A DNA stretch of 64,000 nt. Source: Paenibacillus sp. JDR-2 (lineage in GTDB: Bacteria; Bacillota; Bacilli; Paenibacillales; Paenibacillaceae). The position numbers and the translations under genes were made by a program. This document shows positions 41,701-50,942 of this stretch, one piece after another (the stretch's first letter is position 1; every line of letters begins with the position of its first letter). The stretch spans positions 4,618,001-4,682,000 of the forward strand of contig NC_012914.1 of the NCBI RefSeq assembly GCF_000023585.1. Reading direction: 5' to 3'. The notes below the pieces were generated by a model. That model was not told the DNA's origin, searched no databases, and saw only the letters and a program-made list of their open reading frames with translations.

Positions 41701-44700
41701 CTAATTCTTGTAAATGTTATACAGCATAACGGCAACTTCCGCTCTTGTAGTTGTCGCCAGAGGAGACAATTTGCTTCCCGCCCCCTGAACGATGCCGTTC
41801 TTAACGAGAGTTGCGATGCTGTCTGCCGCATACGGGCTTACTTGATCCGCGTCCGCATAACCGTTGATATCAGCTGCGGTACCGTTCATCGCAGACAGCT
41901 TGTTAGCCGCTACCAGCGCTTTGGCTGTTAACGTCATCATATCTTGCCTGCTGATGCTTGCGCGCGGATCAAAGCGGTTATCGCCAATGCCGTTCGTAAT
42001 GCCAAGCTTCTTCGCAATGCCTACCGCCTGATAATAATAATCGGTAGATTGGACATCCGCGAAGTTTGAATCTACTTCGGCTGTCAGACCAAGCGTGGAT
42101 ACAAGAAGCTGAATGAAATCAGCTCTCGTGATCGCCGCATTTGGCGAATAGGTTTGAGCCGAAGTGCCTTTAATGATTCCTCTGGATGCCAGAGCTTCAA
42201 TCTGTGCTTTGGCCCAAGGTACGGCAGCCAGGTCATTAAAGGTCTTGTGCACTTCCGCAACTGCATACTTGCTGAAATGCGTCGTTGTAAACACCATTAC
42301 GCCAGCTGCCTGATCATAATAACCGCTTGGTACAGGCTCCGTCGTACCGTCATTCTTCACGTACAGGATGACGAGATGATCCAGATTTTCGCCTGCCGCA
42401 GGCGTGTATGGAATGGTTACTAGGACTTGAACATTGTCATTGTGGAAGCCAAGCGGCTTGTCGTCCGCCAGCAAATGAATATCCACAGCCGGCTTCCCTT
42501 CCGCAAGAGAGCTTGCAGGTCCAATATGAAGAGTTACGTTTTGGGCGGAACCAAGCTCCGCGGATGTAAACATGCCTGCCGGCAGCGTTACGGTGCCAAA
42601 TGGCGTTTTTACCCGAATCTCTTGCGAGTCTTCGAGCTGTCCAAGCAAGCTGGCCGGAATTTGCTGCTCATACGCTTCCGCTCCTGCCACTTGCGGCAAT
42701 TCAATCTCTACTATTTTTCTGCCGTCCCGCAGTACCGGGGCAAGCGTTAAAGCTTTCGTCAGGTCGGCGCTCGTTACGGAACCTTTCGCGACTTTGGTAG
42801 ACGAATCCATAACTCCGTTTACCGTAAGTCTTGCCAGGTCCGATGTAACGACTGGCGTCAGACCGGTTGAGGAGCCGGAATTACTGCCGCTGCCGGAACT
42901 GCTTTGGCTCGATTTCGCAGGTACAGCCACTGCAATGGAAGCCGTATCCGCTGTCGTATTATCCGACGTTCTCGTTACGCGAAGCACCAGATGAACCGTG
43001 GTTTCTGCCGCCGGCGGCGTAATAACGCCATCTGTTCCGATCACTTCGTTGTCCGAAGACTGGATGGCAATCGTGAACCCTGACGGTACTTCCGGCAGCG
43101 TCAGCGCTGTAGCATCCTTCGCCGGAGCCGTTATGGAGGTGATGCCGTCAGCTACTTCTTGCGCCGTGCTTTCGACTGGTCCTTCTTCCGATTTCGCCGG
43201 TACAACTACTGCGATGGAAGCCGTATCCGCTGTCGTATTATCCGACGTTCTTGTTACGCGAAGCACCAGATGAACCGTGGTTTCTACCGCCGGCGGCGTA
43301 ATAACGCCATCAGTGCCGATCACTTCGTTGTCCGAAGACTGGATGGCAATCGCAAACCCTGACGGTACTTCCGGCAGCGTCAGCGCTGTAGCATCCTTCG
43401 CCGGAGCCGTTATGGAGGTGATGCCGTCAGCTACTTCCTGCGCCGTGCTTTCGACTGGTCCTTCTTCCGATTTCGCCGGTACAACTACAGCGATGGAAGC
43501 CGTATCCGCTGTCGTATTATCCGACGTTCTTGTTACGCGAAGCACCAGATTAACCGTGGTTTCTGCTGCCGGCGGCGTAATAACGCCATCTGTTCCAATC
43601 ACTTCGTTGTCCGAAGACTGGATGGCAATCGTGAATCCTGCCGGTACTTCCGGCAGCGTCAGCGCTGTAGCATCCTTCGCCGGAGCCGTAATCGCCGTAA
43701 TGCCGTCAGCGATTTCTTTCGCCGTGCGGGCAATCGCGACATTTTGCACAGTCGACAATGCAGACTCCGTGCCCGTTCCGTCAATCACGCCAACTTTATA
43801 GAAATACGTATGCTCGGAAGGCAGGCTGCTATCGGTGTAAGTGCCGGCCGTGCCGCTGTACACTTTCGCGAATGTTCCTTCTTCGCTATCCGAACGGTAC
43901 AGATTATAACCAAGCGCACCGGTCGTTTTGTTCCAGGCAAGCTTCACGCTGGTTGAAGATGCCGCCGTTGCCGTAAGGCCCATTGTAGAATCCGCAGCCG
44001 GCGTCAAATCCGGATCTACGATCATAATCCAGCTGATCATCGGGTCTTGCGATGCCGTATTTCTGATTGTAATATTCATCGTGCCGTTTGTTACATTTAC
44101 GCTTGTAACGGCCATCGTGTTGCTTGGCGTAAACGTAATAGCTCCTTTATTGTCCCCGTTAATGAGCAGATTGGCTTTTCTGCTCGCATTGCTCCACGGA
44201 TCGTTAAAGCCCAGATACACATCATACGAACCGTTCTCCAGGGTAAACTGATAAGCAAGGTCCGTGCCCTTAGGAGAGTTGGCTACGTTACCGCCGTTCA
44301 AGTAACGGACCGTAGAGAAAATATCCCCGTCAGCCGAACCGGAAGGCATTGAATCTGCGCCAAGATAACCCCAAGGCGAAGCATCGGCTGCATTGTAGGC
44401 CTGCTCGATTACCGTTTTGTTCGCCAATGTGTCCTGCATGTAAGAAGCGAGCAGCTTGTAATCGGATGTCGCGTAACCGCCTGCGTTTACGAAATACAGC
44501 GCATTGTCCGGCACGACGTACATCTTGATGCTCTGCACCTTGTTGTAATACTCCGGCAGCGTCATTTGAACCGTAATTGGACCCGGCTTCGCGAAGTCCG
44601 CTGCTGTAAGAGCATGAGAATTAATGGACCAGGTTACGGGTGTTGATACGGTTCCCGTTTTACCCAAGACGTCAACCTGGTTCGGCAAGTTAGGCACTTC

Positions 44701-47337
44701 CCCAAGCTTAACCGCTTCAGGGAACTTGGTGGTCACGTTCACTTGACCCATTGCGTTCAGCAGGTCCGGTGTCCAACTCGCATACCATTTAATCGCAATA
44801 TCCGTTCCCATTCCGAACTCGATTGGCAGGAACACGTATTTGGCTCCGTCATTGGCAAAATTGCCGCCGTTCCAAATATCCCCTACGTAGATAAATTTGC
44901 CGTTCTCCGGATCAACCGGAATAACATACGTCGATTGCGTATTAAAGGCTTTCGTCGGGTCCGGATCGCTTGCCGACGTACGGACGAACGGATCCTGCAT
45001 CGGAGCCCATGGGCCAAAGATGTTATCCGCTACCGTATATTTGTTCTGGTTGGCTGACCAGCCTGTTGCACCGGAAGTAATTAAGTAATAATGGCCGTTA
45101 TATTTGAACATGGCCGGTGCTTCGCGCTGGGCTCCCGGGAATACCCGCACATAGTCAACGCCGTTAACGGCTTTGTACGAAGCATCGCGTACAGCGTTCC
45201 CGTTCTCGTCCACGTTGCCGTCTTTATGCCAGCCGGTTACATCGAGATAATCCGGCATCAGCTTAGAGATGTAGATCGTTAGGTTCTCTTCGCTCGAATA
45301 GATCAGGTACGCGGTTCCGTCATCGTCCTTGAAGAGGTTCATATCCCTTGCCATACCCGGGTTGCCTGGCTGGTAGTCAATCTCGCCGGCAGGAGCCTGG
45401 TCCATCCGGTAGCTTCGCTGGTAGACGAACGGTCCGGTTGGCGAATCGCTTATTGCAACACCCGCTTGAGCTTTGCCGTAGTTGGCGTTGTTGTTGTAAG
45501 GATCCTTATCGCCGTCGATATGAGCCCACATGACGTATTTCTTCGTTTCATCGTTATAAACAACCTTAGGCCGTTCAACAATTCTTCCTTTACGGATATC
45601 CGCCCATACGTTAACGGTATCCGTTCTTCCTTCATACAGCTTGGAGATCAGAGGGTCATTCGTAAAATCATCCATAGAGTTGATTAACGTAAGAGCCATA
45701 CCCTCGTCTTTCCAGTTCATCAGGTCCGTGGAAGAATACACTCGGACGCCTGCAGCCGGCCAACCGCCTTTGTGGTATTCGCCATACCAGTAATACTTCT
45801 TCGTTTTCTCGTCGTACATCATGCCCGCACCGTGAGCGTCAATCGGATTGCCCGTTGTATCTGCCCATAGAGAACCCGGTACCAAAGATGTACGCACTGC
45901 ACTCACCCCAAGCAAATCGGATACAGCGGAGGAAACGCCGTCTACGACTGCGCTAATCGTGTAGAAGTAACCCGTACCTTGCGTTAATCCGGTATTGGTA
46001 AAGGTTTTATCGGTACCGTTGTACACTTCGGTAAAGGTTCCCGTAGCACTCGTCGCTCTCTTGACGGAATAAGCAACTTCGGTACCAGGCAATGCATCCC
46101 AATTAAGCGTAACCGAAGAATCCGTTGCGGATGCGGCCTTGAAGCTAGCCGGCGCGTCAAACGCATAGGTGGTTGCTTGAACGGATGCAGGCGGAGATTC
46201 GCCAAAAGCATTGTAGGCCGTAATCTGGTATCTGTATTCCTTGTTGGCTGTCAGGCCCGTAGCCTGGAAGCTTAAAGAGGTTCCGTCGTAAATCTTCTCA
46301 TAAGATGTGCCGCCATTCGAAGACTGGTACACTTTGTAGCCGGTTGCCTTGGCAACGGCAGCCCAGCTCAGATTGATTTTCGATGAATTAACCGCTGCCG
46401 CGGTCTGACCGGTTGGCGCAGCAGGCGCTACGCCTATTGTCTTCACGTTAAATTCCGGCGACCACTGGGACTCGGTAAGTCCCCCGTACAAATAAGCGAT
46501 CTTATAATAATAATCCGTATCCGAGCTCAAACCTGTATCCGAATAGCTGGTTTCGGAGGTGTTGCCCACATAGCTGTAACCGCTTCCAGAAGTTGTGGAA
46601 CGGTACACATTATAGCTGCTTGCTCCTTCAACGGCATTCCATTTCAACGCAACGGAGGAGCTGGTCTGCGCATCCGATTGAATGGCGGCCGAATTGGCTG
46701 CCGGGATATCCGTAACCATAACGTCATCCACTTGAACCGACTGCCATTTGTTGCGGATGCCGATCTTCCCGCTTGCAAACGTTGTATCGACTGCGTCAAA
46801 CAGAAGCTTATCTTTTCCGTTCTCCACGATATAAGCTTTGATTGAGCTGCCAATAAGCACAAGCTTCAGCGTATACCAGGTATTCTTGCTCAGCGTATAA
46901 GCGGTGGCGCCTTTAATCGTTGCATCCGTATTATTGACCCGTTTGGTCAGGGTAAGCCCGGTTGCAGCCTGCATCTGGAAATAGTAAAAGTTTTTATAGT
47001 CTTGGACGCGGGCCAGAATGCCCGGATAAGCACCGCCGGCTCCCGTATAGAACCGCATGGAAACCGTGGAATCCGTCCAGTTATCTCCCGTAGTAATAAT
47101 GCCTTCGCCGGCATCGGTCTGGCTAAGCACTTTATTGCTTGCATCAGCCGGATCGGCTGCTACCGTCCATGTACCGGAAGCAATCGTCCACTCCGGATCA
47201 GCCGTATAATTCCCGTCCGTAAAATGATCTTGAAAATCGATAGCCGAAGCTGCCGACACCTTGGGAATCGGCGTAAAGTTGAACAAGGAAACACCTAATG
47301 ACAGCAGTAAAAGCCAAACAATCGGTTTTTTCCGCAC
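41701..47337 (-). CDS. Giant SLH-anchored GH43 enzyme (GH43_24-like) with FN3 and binding modules
   Basis: This 1878-aa surface protein starts with a signal peptide (about 1-30). A concanavalin-like sandwich follows (about 33-210), then three FN3 domains (about 215-480) and a GH43 domain (about 485-870). The GH43 opening NPIDAHGAGMMYDEKTKKYYWYG resembles exo-beta-1,3-galactanases, and IVERPKVVYN follows. Then come a Big_4-type Ig domain (about 875-945), a malectin/CBM-like domain (about 950-1110), another FN3 (about 1113-1200), three 93-aa repeats (about 1203-1481), a Ser/Gly linker, a beta-rich spacer and three SLH domains (about 1690-1878). The SLH domains would tether it to the cell-wall polymer. 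It probably trims galactan side chains of pectin or arabinogalactan outside the cell. GTG start with AAAGGAG. A cre box and a double palindrome lie upstream. Confidence 0.88.
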   Translation of the reverse strand: MRKKPIVWLLLLSLGVSLFNFTPIPKVSAASAIDFQDHFTDGNYTADPEWTIASGTWTVAADPADASNKVLSQTDAGEGIITTGDNWTDSTVSMRFYTGAGGAYPGILARVQDYKNFYYFQMQAATGLTLTKRVNNTDATIKGATAYTLSKNTWYTLKLVLIGSSIKAYIVENGKDKLLFDAVDTTFASGKIGIRNKWQSVQVDDVMVTDIPAANSAAIQSDAQTSSSVALKWNAVEGASSYNVYRSTTSGSGYSYVGNTSETSYSDTGLSSDTDYYYKIAYLYGGLTESQWSPEFNVKTIGVAPAAPTGQTAAAVNSSKINLSWAAVAKATGYKVYQSSNGGTSYEKIYDGTSLSFQATGLTANKEYRYQITAYNAFGESPPASVQATTYAFDAPASFKAASATDSSVTLNWDALPGTEVAYSVKRATSATGTFTEVYNGTDKTFTNTGLTQGTGYFYTISAVVDGVSSAVSDLLGVSAVRTSLVPGSLWADTTGNPIDAHGAGMMYDEKTKKYYWYGEYHKGGWPAAGVRVYSSTDLMNWKDEGMALTLINSMDDFTNDPLISKLYEGRTDTVNVWADIRKGRIVERPKVVYNDETKKYVMWAHIDGDKDPYNNNANYGKAQAGVAISDSPTGPFVYQRSYRMDQAPAGEIDYQPGNPGMARDMNLFKDDDGTAYLIYSSEENLTIYISKLMPDYLDVTGWHKDGNVDENGNAVRDASYKAVNGVDYVRVFPGAQREAPAMFKYNGHYYLITSGATGWSANQNKYTVADNIFGPWAPMQDPFVRTSASDPDPTKAFNTQSTYVIPVDPENGKFIYVGDIWNGGNFANDGAKYVFLPIEFGMGTDIAIKWYASWTPDLLNAMGQVNVTTKFPEAVKLGEVPNLPNQVDVLGKTGTVSTPVTWSINSHALTAADFAKPGPITVQMTLPEYYNKVQSIKMYVVPDNALYFVNAGGYATSDYKLLASYMQDTLANKTVIEQAYNAADASPWGYLGADSMPSGSADGDIFSTVRYLNGGNVANSPKGTDLAYQFTLENGSYDVYLGFNDPWSNASRKANLLINGDNKGAITFTPSNTMAVTSVNVTNGTMNITIRNTASQDPMISWIMIVDPDLTPAADSTMGLTATAASSTSVKLAWNKTTGALGYNLYRSDSEEGTFAKVYSGTAGTYTDSSLPSEHTYFYKVGVIDGTGTESALSTVQNVAIARTAKEIADGITAITAPAKDATALTLPEVPAGFTIAIQSSDNEVIGTDGVITPPAAETTVNLVLRVTRTSDNTTADTASIAVVVPAKSEEGPVESTAQEVADGITSITAPAKDATALTLPEVPSGFAIAIQSSDNEVIGTDGVITPPAVETTVHLVLRVTRTSDNTTADTASIAVVVPAKSEEGPVESTAQEVADGITSITAPAKDATALTLPEVPSGFTIAIQSSDNEVIGTDGVITPPAAETTVHLVLRVTRTSDNTTADTASIAVAVPAKSSQSSSGSGSNSGSSTGLTPVVTSDLARLTVNGVMDSSTKVAKGSVTSADLTKALTLAPVLRDGRKIVEIELPQVAGAEAYEQQIPASLLGQLEDSQEIRVKTPFGTVTLPAGMFTSAELGSAQNVTLHIGPASSLAEGKPAVDIHLLADDKPLGFHNDNVQVLVTIPYTPAAGENLDHLVILYVKNDGTTEPVPSGYYDQAAGVMVFTTTHFSKYAVAEVHKTFNDLAAVPWAKAQIEALASRGIIKGTSAQTYSPNAAITRADFIQLLVSTLGLTAEVDSNFADVQSTDYYYQAVGIAKKLGITNGIGDNRFDPRASISRQDMMTLTAKALVAANKLSAMNGTAADINGYADADQVSPYAADSIATLVKNGIVQGAGSKLSPLATTTRAEVAVMLYNIYKN
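42894..43730 (-). repeat. Three tandem 279-bp coding repeats
   Basis: Three copies with an exact period of 279 bp encode the 93-aa unit that begins TAxEIADGITxITAPAKDAT and ends IAVVVPAKSEEGPVES. The DNA copies differ at only a few positions, which implies recent duplication or gene conversion. The unit resembles an atrophied bacterial Ig domain. Confidence 0.85.
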
Positions 47338-47420
47338 TTTCTTTTCGCTCCTTTAAATAGATTAGAGTACGATCAAACGCGGATGATACTGGCAAAACTT
47401 GCGAGCTCCCCCCTTTGTTT

Positions 47421-47451
47421 CGGAAACCGGTTTCATGAAACCCGTTTCATG
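47421..47451. promoter_or_regulatory. Double GAAACC/GGTTTC palindrome
   Basis: GAAACCGGTTTC and TGAAACCCGTTTCA overlap through the palindrome GGTTTCATGAAACC, about 85-115 bp before the SLH GH43 gene. The left one is also a near-cre with one mismatch. This layout suits a LacI/GalR-family regulator (CcpA or a specific one). Confidence 0.5.
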
Positions 47452-47502
47452 TTAGGCGTAAAAATATGAAATCCAGCGGGACTTCTCCAAGCAAAAAAAA
47501 GA

Positions 47503-47517
47503 AGAAAGCGGTTTCAT
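47503..47517 (-). promoter_or_regulatory. CcpA cre box
   Basis: Minus strand ATGAAACCGCTTTCT fits WTGNAANCGNWNNCW fully, upstream of the SLH GH43 gene. Confidence 0.65.
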
Positions 47518-47632
47518 TGCACCAATTGTACTGTTTTCCCCATCAATTGGCAACCAACTTTCTTCTTAACTCATCCTGTTTTAGGCAATATTTTTGTCAA
47601 AACTTGTTGAATTTCAAAAATTCCAAATCCTA

Positions 47633-48739
47633 TCAGCGCAAATAAAGCATAAGCGGCTGCAGCTTCAGTGTCTTTAATTCCTCGTAGACCAGTCTGGCGA
47701 TCTCGATCCCGCCAAGCTGCTGGAAATGCGTATTATCTTCGGTGCCGTCCGGGAAGTTCATAAATTCCCCCGGAGCCAGCCACATGAACAGCTTCTTGGT
47801 ATCTTCCGGACCTAACGCTTCAAACAAGGCTTTGCTTGCCTTCGCCAAGTCGATTAACGGCACTTCCTCTTCGGCCGCCAGCTCCCTGACCGCCGTCAAA
47901 TAATCCCCGTGCGTATCCCGGAGCGTTCCGTCCTCCTCATAGAAGCGGCGCTGCACGGAAGTGACAAGAACCGGAATCGCCTTCCGCTCCCTCGCCCCGT
48001 CGATATAGGCCTTCAGAGTCTGCTTGTAAGTGGTAAAAGGCTCCGTGTGCCGCTCTTCGTCAAACTTCTGATCGTTATGGCCGAACTGGATAAGCAAATA
48101 ATCGTAAGGCTTGATGCGGCTCCAGATTTGATCCAGCACGCCTTCGCTGATGAAGCTTTTGGAGCTGCGGCCGGATAAGGCATAATTCGCTACTGCAGCG
48201 TCTTGCTTCACGAACATCGGAAGCATCTGACCCCAGCCCGCGTACGGATATCCGTCATCCGGCTGATCCGTAACCGTCGAATCTCCCGCCAGGAAAATCG
48301 TACAGGCTTGCGGCGCCGGCTCCACCTCCAACGCGTTAATGCGAGGCGCAAGCCCGGAGAAAGAGAGCTTTAACTGCCCGCCGGTTACCCATACCGAAAA
48401 GCTGATCCGGGAAAAGCTGCCTGGAGCTGTCCGCTGCTTATGCACGAACAGGCGTCCCTGGCCAGCCTTAATGGTTGTTTCGGTCTCGGCAATTTCATCC
48501 CCCAGCAGGACAGAGACGCGGTAGATACCGTCTTCTGCATCGAGCAAAAAGGCCGTATCAAGCGGGATGCAGAAATCACTGCGCAAGGCTCCCGGTTCTC
48601 CGCGGTCCTTCGCGTTAATCCGATCCGTCCGGGTAAAGCCGTAACCCGTAAAGGAATCATAGACGGATTGCGGCGTAATCTTCGTGTAGCCTTCGGCCGG
48701 GGTGCCTGTGCCAAAATCAAATCGATAGTTTCGCGTCAT
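47633..48739 (-). CDS. SGNH esterase, rhamnogalacturonan acetylesterase type (CE12)
   Basis: This 368-aa protein has an N-terminal ~140-aa beta-sandwich (YRFDFGTGTPAEGYTKI, GLAPRINALEVEP) followed by an SGNH hydrolase domain. Ser154 is in FLAGDSTVTD (block I), Gly and Asn residues in GRSSKSF and IQFGHNDQKF (Asn222), and the Asp/His dyad in EDNTHFQ. This is the CE12 layout seen in B. subtilis YesT/YesY. It should remove acetyl groups from rhamnogalacturonan fragments. There is no signal peptide, so it acts on imported oligomers. It is the last gene of the pectin operon, 16 bp after the propeller gene. Confidence 0.88.
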   Translation of the reverse strand: MTRNYRFDFGTGTPAEGYTKITPQSVYDSFTGYGFTRTDRINAKDRGEPGALRSDFCIPLDTAFLLDAEDGIYRVSVLLGDEIAETETTIKAGQGRLFVHKQRTAPGSFSRISFSVWVTGGQLKLSFSGLAPRINALEVEPAPQACTIFLAGDSTVTDQPDDGYPYAGWGQMLPMFVKQDAAVANYALSGRSSKSFISEGVLDQIWSRIKPYDYLLIQFGHNDQKFDEERHTEPFTTYKQTLKAYIDGARERKAIPVLVTSVQRRFYEEDGTLRDTHGDYLTAVRELAAEEEVPLIDLAKASKALFEALGPEDTKKLFMWLAPGEFMNFPDGTEDNTHFQQLGGIEIARLVYEELKTLKLQPLMLYLR

Positions 48740-48755
48740 TTCGTTTCTAGCTCCT

Positions 48756-50024
48756 CTACTTTATTTCTCCGCCGGGATACAAGGTTGAGCTGGACAGCCG
48801 TTTGGGCTGCGGCAGCGGAGAATCGGTTACGCGCTTGCTCAGCTCCACTTGCTTGCTGGAATAAATGCATGCCTTATTGTTGGAATAAATAATAACCTGT
48901 TCCGTGCCGCTTCCCCATAAGTCCGCGTGGACGGCATACCCTTCGGAAGGGAATTCTACCACTGCATTCATAGAGCCGTCATACAGGGTTGGGAATACGC
49001 CGCCTCCGCGCCGGTAAGCCAGAATGTAGTCCGGCGCATCCTCCGTCCAGCCCCTTAACGGTTCAATAATGGTAAGCCAGCCCGGCGTCTTCCGGTCTTC
49101 CTTCCACAGCTCCTTGCCTTCGCTGTCAAGCAGGAACAAGGCGTCCTTGCCAACCAGACCTTTGCCGTCATCCTCCCGGACAAGCCGGTCCAGCCCGGCA
49201 ATCTGCAAGCCCGGTAGATCGGTCCGGAACCGGCCCAGCGCGATATGCTGTGATTCAACGGAGCCCTCATATCGCCACAGCTCCTTGCCATGCCGGTCAT
49301 ACATAACCGTCACGCTGCCGCCGATGACAAGCTCGGGCTCCCCGTCTCCGTTCACATCCCCAACCCAGATGCAGTCGGCATGATCGTCCAGATCATGACA
49401 GCTCCACAGCAGCTTGCCGTCATAATCAAGCAGGTCGTAGCCGGCCATGACTTCATCTCTTCCGTCGCCATCCAAATCGTAAACCCACGGGAAGTGGCCC
49501 GGATTCCCCTCATGCGTCCATAATAGCTTGAACTCACGGTCCAGCGCCCACAGACGATGATAACGGTCCTTCAAAATAAGGTCTCCGGCATGCGTGCCAC
49601 CCGTCAGGTTTGCGACAATAATACAGTCGTGGGCATGCGGATCAGGCAGCTCATGGGTCGATCGAACCGAGCCGTCATGCCCGTTAAGGATATGCAGCCG
49701 GTCAGCCATGACGCAAAGCACTTCAAGCCTGCCATCCCCGTCGATATCCGCAATCTGCGCCGGATAATCCGAGCCATGGCGTCCCGCTCCGGGATCGGGC
49801 TTGCCGGTCTGCCACAGCAGATTGCCCTCGAGATCATAAGCGGTCAGACATTGCACTTGATGGGGAATATAACGGACATCCTGACGGTTATCCGGCTGTA
49901 CCATCAGCAGCTCCATCCGGCCGTCGCCGTTCAGATCGCCGAGCAGCACTTTGCAGTTTGCCCCCGCAGCTTGCAGATCTATGGTTCCAAGAAGATAAGG
50001 CTCCGTTGTGGATACAGAAGACAT
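48756..50024 (-). CDS. FG-GAP/VCBS-repeat beta-propeller protein
   Basis: This 422-aa protein has at least four calcium-binding-type repeats (LLGDLNGDGRMELLM, IADIDGDGRLEVLCV, VYDLDGDGRDEVMAG, VGDVNGDGEPELVIG) spread across a propeller. It resembles the propeller body of PL11 rhamnogalacturonan lyases but lacks their N-terminal domain and is shorter. Catalytic residues cannot be assigned. There is no signal peptide although FG-GAP proteins are often exported. It is encoded between CE4 and CE12 enzymes; its 82-bp upstream gap consists mostly of the repeated leader element (copy B). It may be a lyase, a binding protein or a chaperone for oligogalacturonides. Confidence 0.75.
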   Translation of the reverse strand: MSSVSTTEPYLLGTIDLQAAGANCKVLLGDLNGDGRMELLMVQPDNRQDVRYIPHQVQCLTAYDLEGNLLWQTGKPDPGAGRHGSDYPAQIADIDGDGRLEVLCVMADRLHILNGHDGSVRSTHELPDPHAHDCIIVANLTGGTHAGDLILKDRYHRLWALDREFKLLWTHEGNPGHFPWVYDLDGDGRDEVMAGYDLLDYDGKLLWSCHDLDDHADCIWVGDVNGDGEPELVIGGSVTVMYDRHGKELWRYEGSVESQHIALGRFRTDLPGLQIAGLDRLVREDDGKGLVGKDALFLLDSEGKELWKEDRKTPGWLTIIEPLRGWTEDAPDYILAYRRGGGVFPTLYDGSMNAVVEFPSEGYAVHADLWGSGTEQVIIYSNNKACIYSSKQVELSKRVTDSPLPQPKRLSSSTLYPGGEIK

Positions 50025-50040
50025 CCTTGTCCCTCCTAAA

Positions 50041-50090
50041 AAGAATTGTCAGCCTGAAGGCTGACTGTGATGATTCTTGCTTCGTAAGCA
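50041..50090 (-). repeat. Leader element, copy B (before the propeller gene)
   Basis: On the minus strand there is a 25-nt core (50066-50090: TGCTTACGAAGCAAGAATCA, then TCACA), a perfect hairpin GTCAGCC/GGCTGAC and GACAATTCTT. AGGAGGG follows directly. AAGAAT in the core can pair with ATTCTT next to the ribosome binding site. It fills the gap between two genes of one operon. Confidence 0.75.
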
Positions 50091-50106
50091 TAAGCCTAAA
50101 AAAATT

Positions 50107-50907
50107 TTATTTATTCAGACTGATCTGCTGTCCGCCCTTCACTTCCACCGTCTCAGCGTCAACCTTCAGCCACACGCCGATGGCGGAAGGATTGTAGACG
50201 AAGCTAAGGTCAGCCGCAAACTTCAGCCCCTCGAAGGCTTTCGCATAATCCACAAGCTCCATATTTGTGCAATACCAGATCGTCGGATTACCGCCGATGA
50301 ATTGTCCGAACTGTTCCATCAGCTCCCAATTGTTGTCGCTGTCAAATTCGTAGCTGTGGCCCCACACATACATCAGGTACAAATATTGCGATTTTTGAAG
50401 TCCGGCGAATTCCTCCGCATGCTTCATCAGATCCCGGTTATGATGGCAGGTCGGCTGCCACTCGTGCCAGTCATCCGGCATGCCGTAATGTCCCGTGCTG
50501 GGAACAACCCGCGCATACTCGATGCCAAGACCGGGCAGCAGCTGTTTAATCCTATTGTTGTAAGACCCGTTAGGGTAAGACATTCCACGGACCGTGTAGC
50601 CGACAATCCGCTCCAGATTGCGCCGGTCCTCCATAACCTCGTATACGATCTGCTCATTCGGACAGCGGGCAATCGTCGGATGAGTCAGCGTATGAGCCGA
50701 CACTTCATGCCCGGCATATAGGGACCTGACTTCATCGCCGCCAATTCGGTCGTTTGTTCCAAGGAGTCCGGAATTAAGATGGAATGTACCTTTCAACCCG
50801 TAACGGTTAAAAATATCGACCAGCCGCCGGTCGGCGAACCTGCCGTCATCGTAGCTAAGCGTCAACGCTTTATGTCTTCCTTCCGGGAAACACATCACAA
50901 TCGCCAT
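50107..50907 (-). CDS. CE4 polysaccharide deacetylase
   Basis: This 266-aa NodB-fold protein shows the metal and base motif SYDDGRFADRR (Asp20, Asp21), the metal-binding His pair in SAHTLTHPT (about residues 70 and 74) and motif 3 in GMSYPNGSYN. CE4 enzymes remove acetyl groups from sugars with a divalent metal. It has no signal peptide, so it probably acts on imported, acetylated pectin fragments. It is encoded in the rhamnogalacturonan operon, 35 bp after the YesU-like gene. The start follows AGGAGG. Confidence 0.88.
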   Translation of the reverse strand: MAIVMCFPEGRHKALTLSYDDGRFADRRLVDIFNRYGLKGTFHLNSGLLGTNDRIGGDEVRSLYAGHEVSAHTLTHPTIARCPNEQIVYEVMEDRRNLERIVGYTVRGMSYPNGSYNNRIKQLLPGLGIEYARVVPSTGHYGMPDDWHEWQPTCHHNRDLMKHAEEFAGLQKSQYLYLMYVWGHSYEFDSDNNWELMEQFGQFIGGNPTIWYCTNMELVDYAKAFEGLKFAADLSFVYNPSAIGVWLKVDAETVEVKGGQQISLNK

Positions 50908-50942
50908 TGCTTTAACCTCCTGTTTCTACCACATGCATCCCC

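Noticed and set aside
42894..43730. Tandem repeats as a CRISPR array
   Set aside because: The unit is 279 bp, in frame and coding, with no short repeats or spacers.
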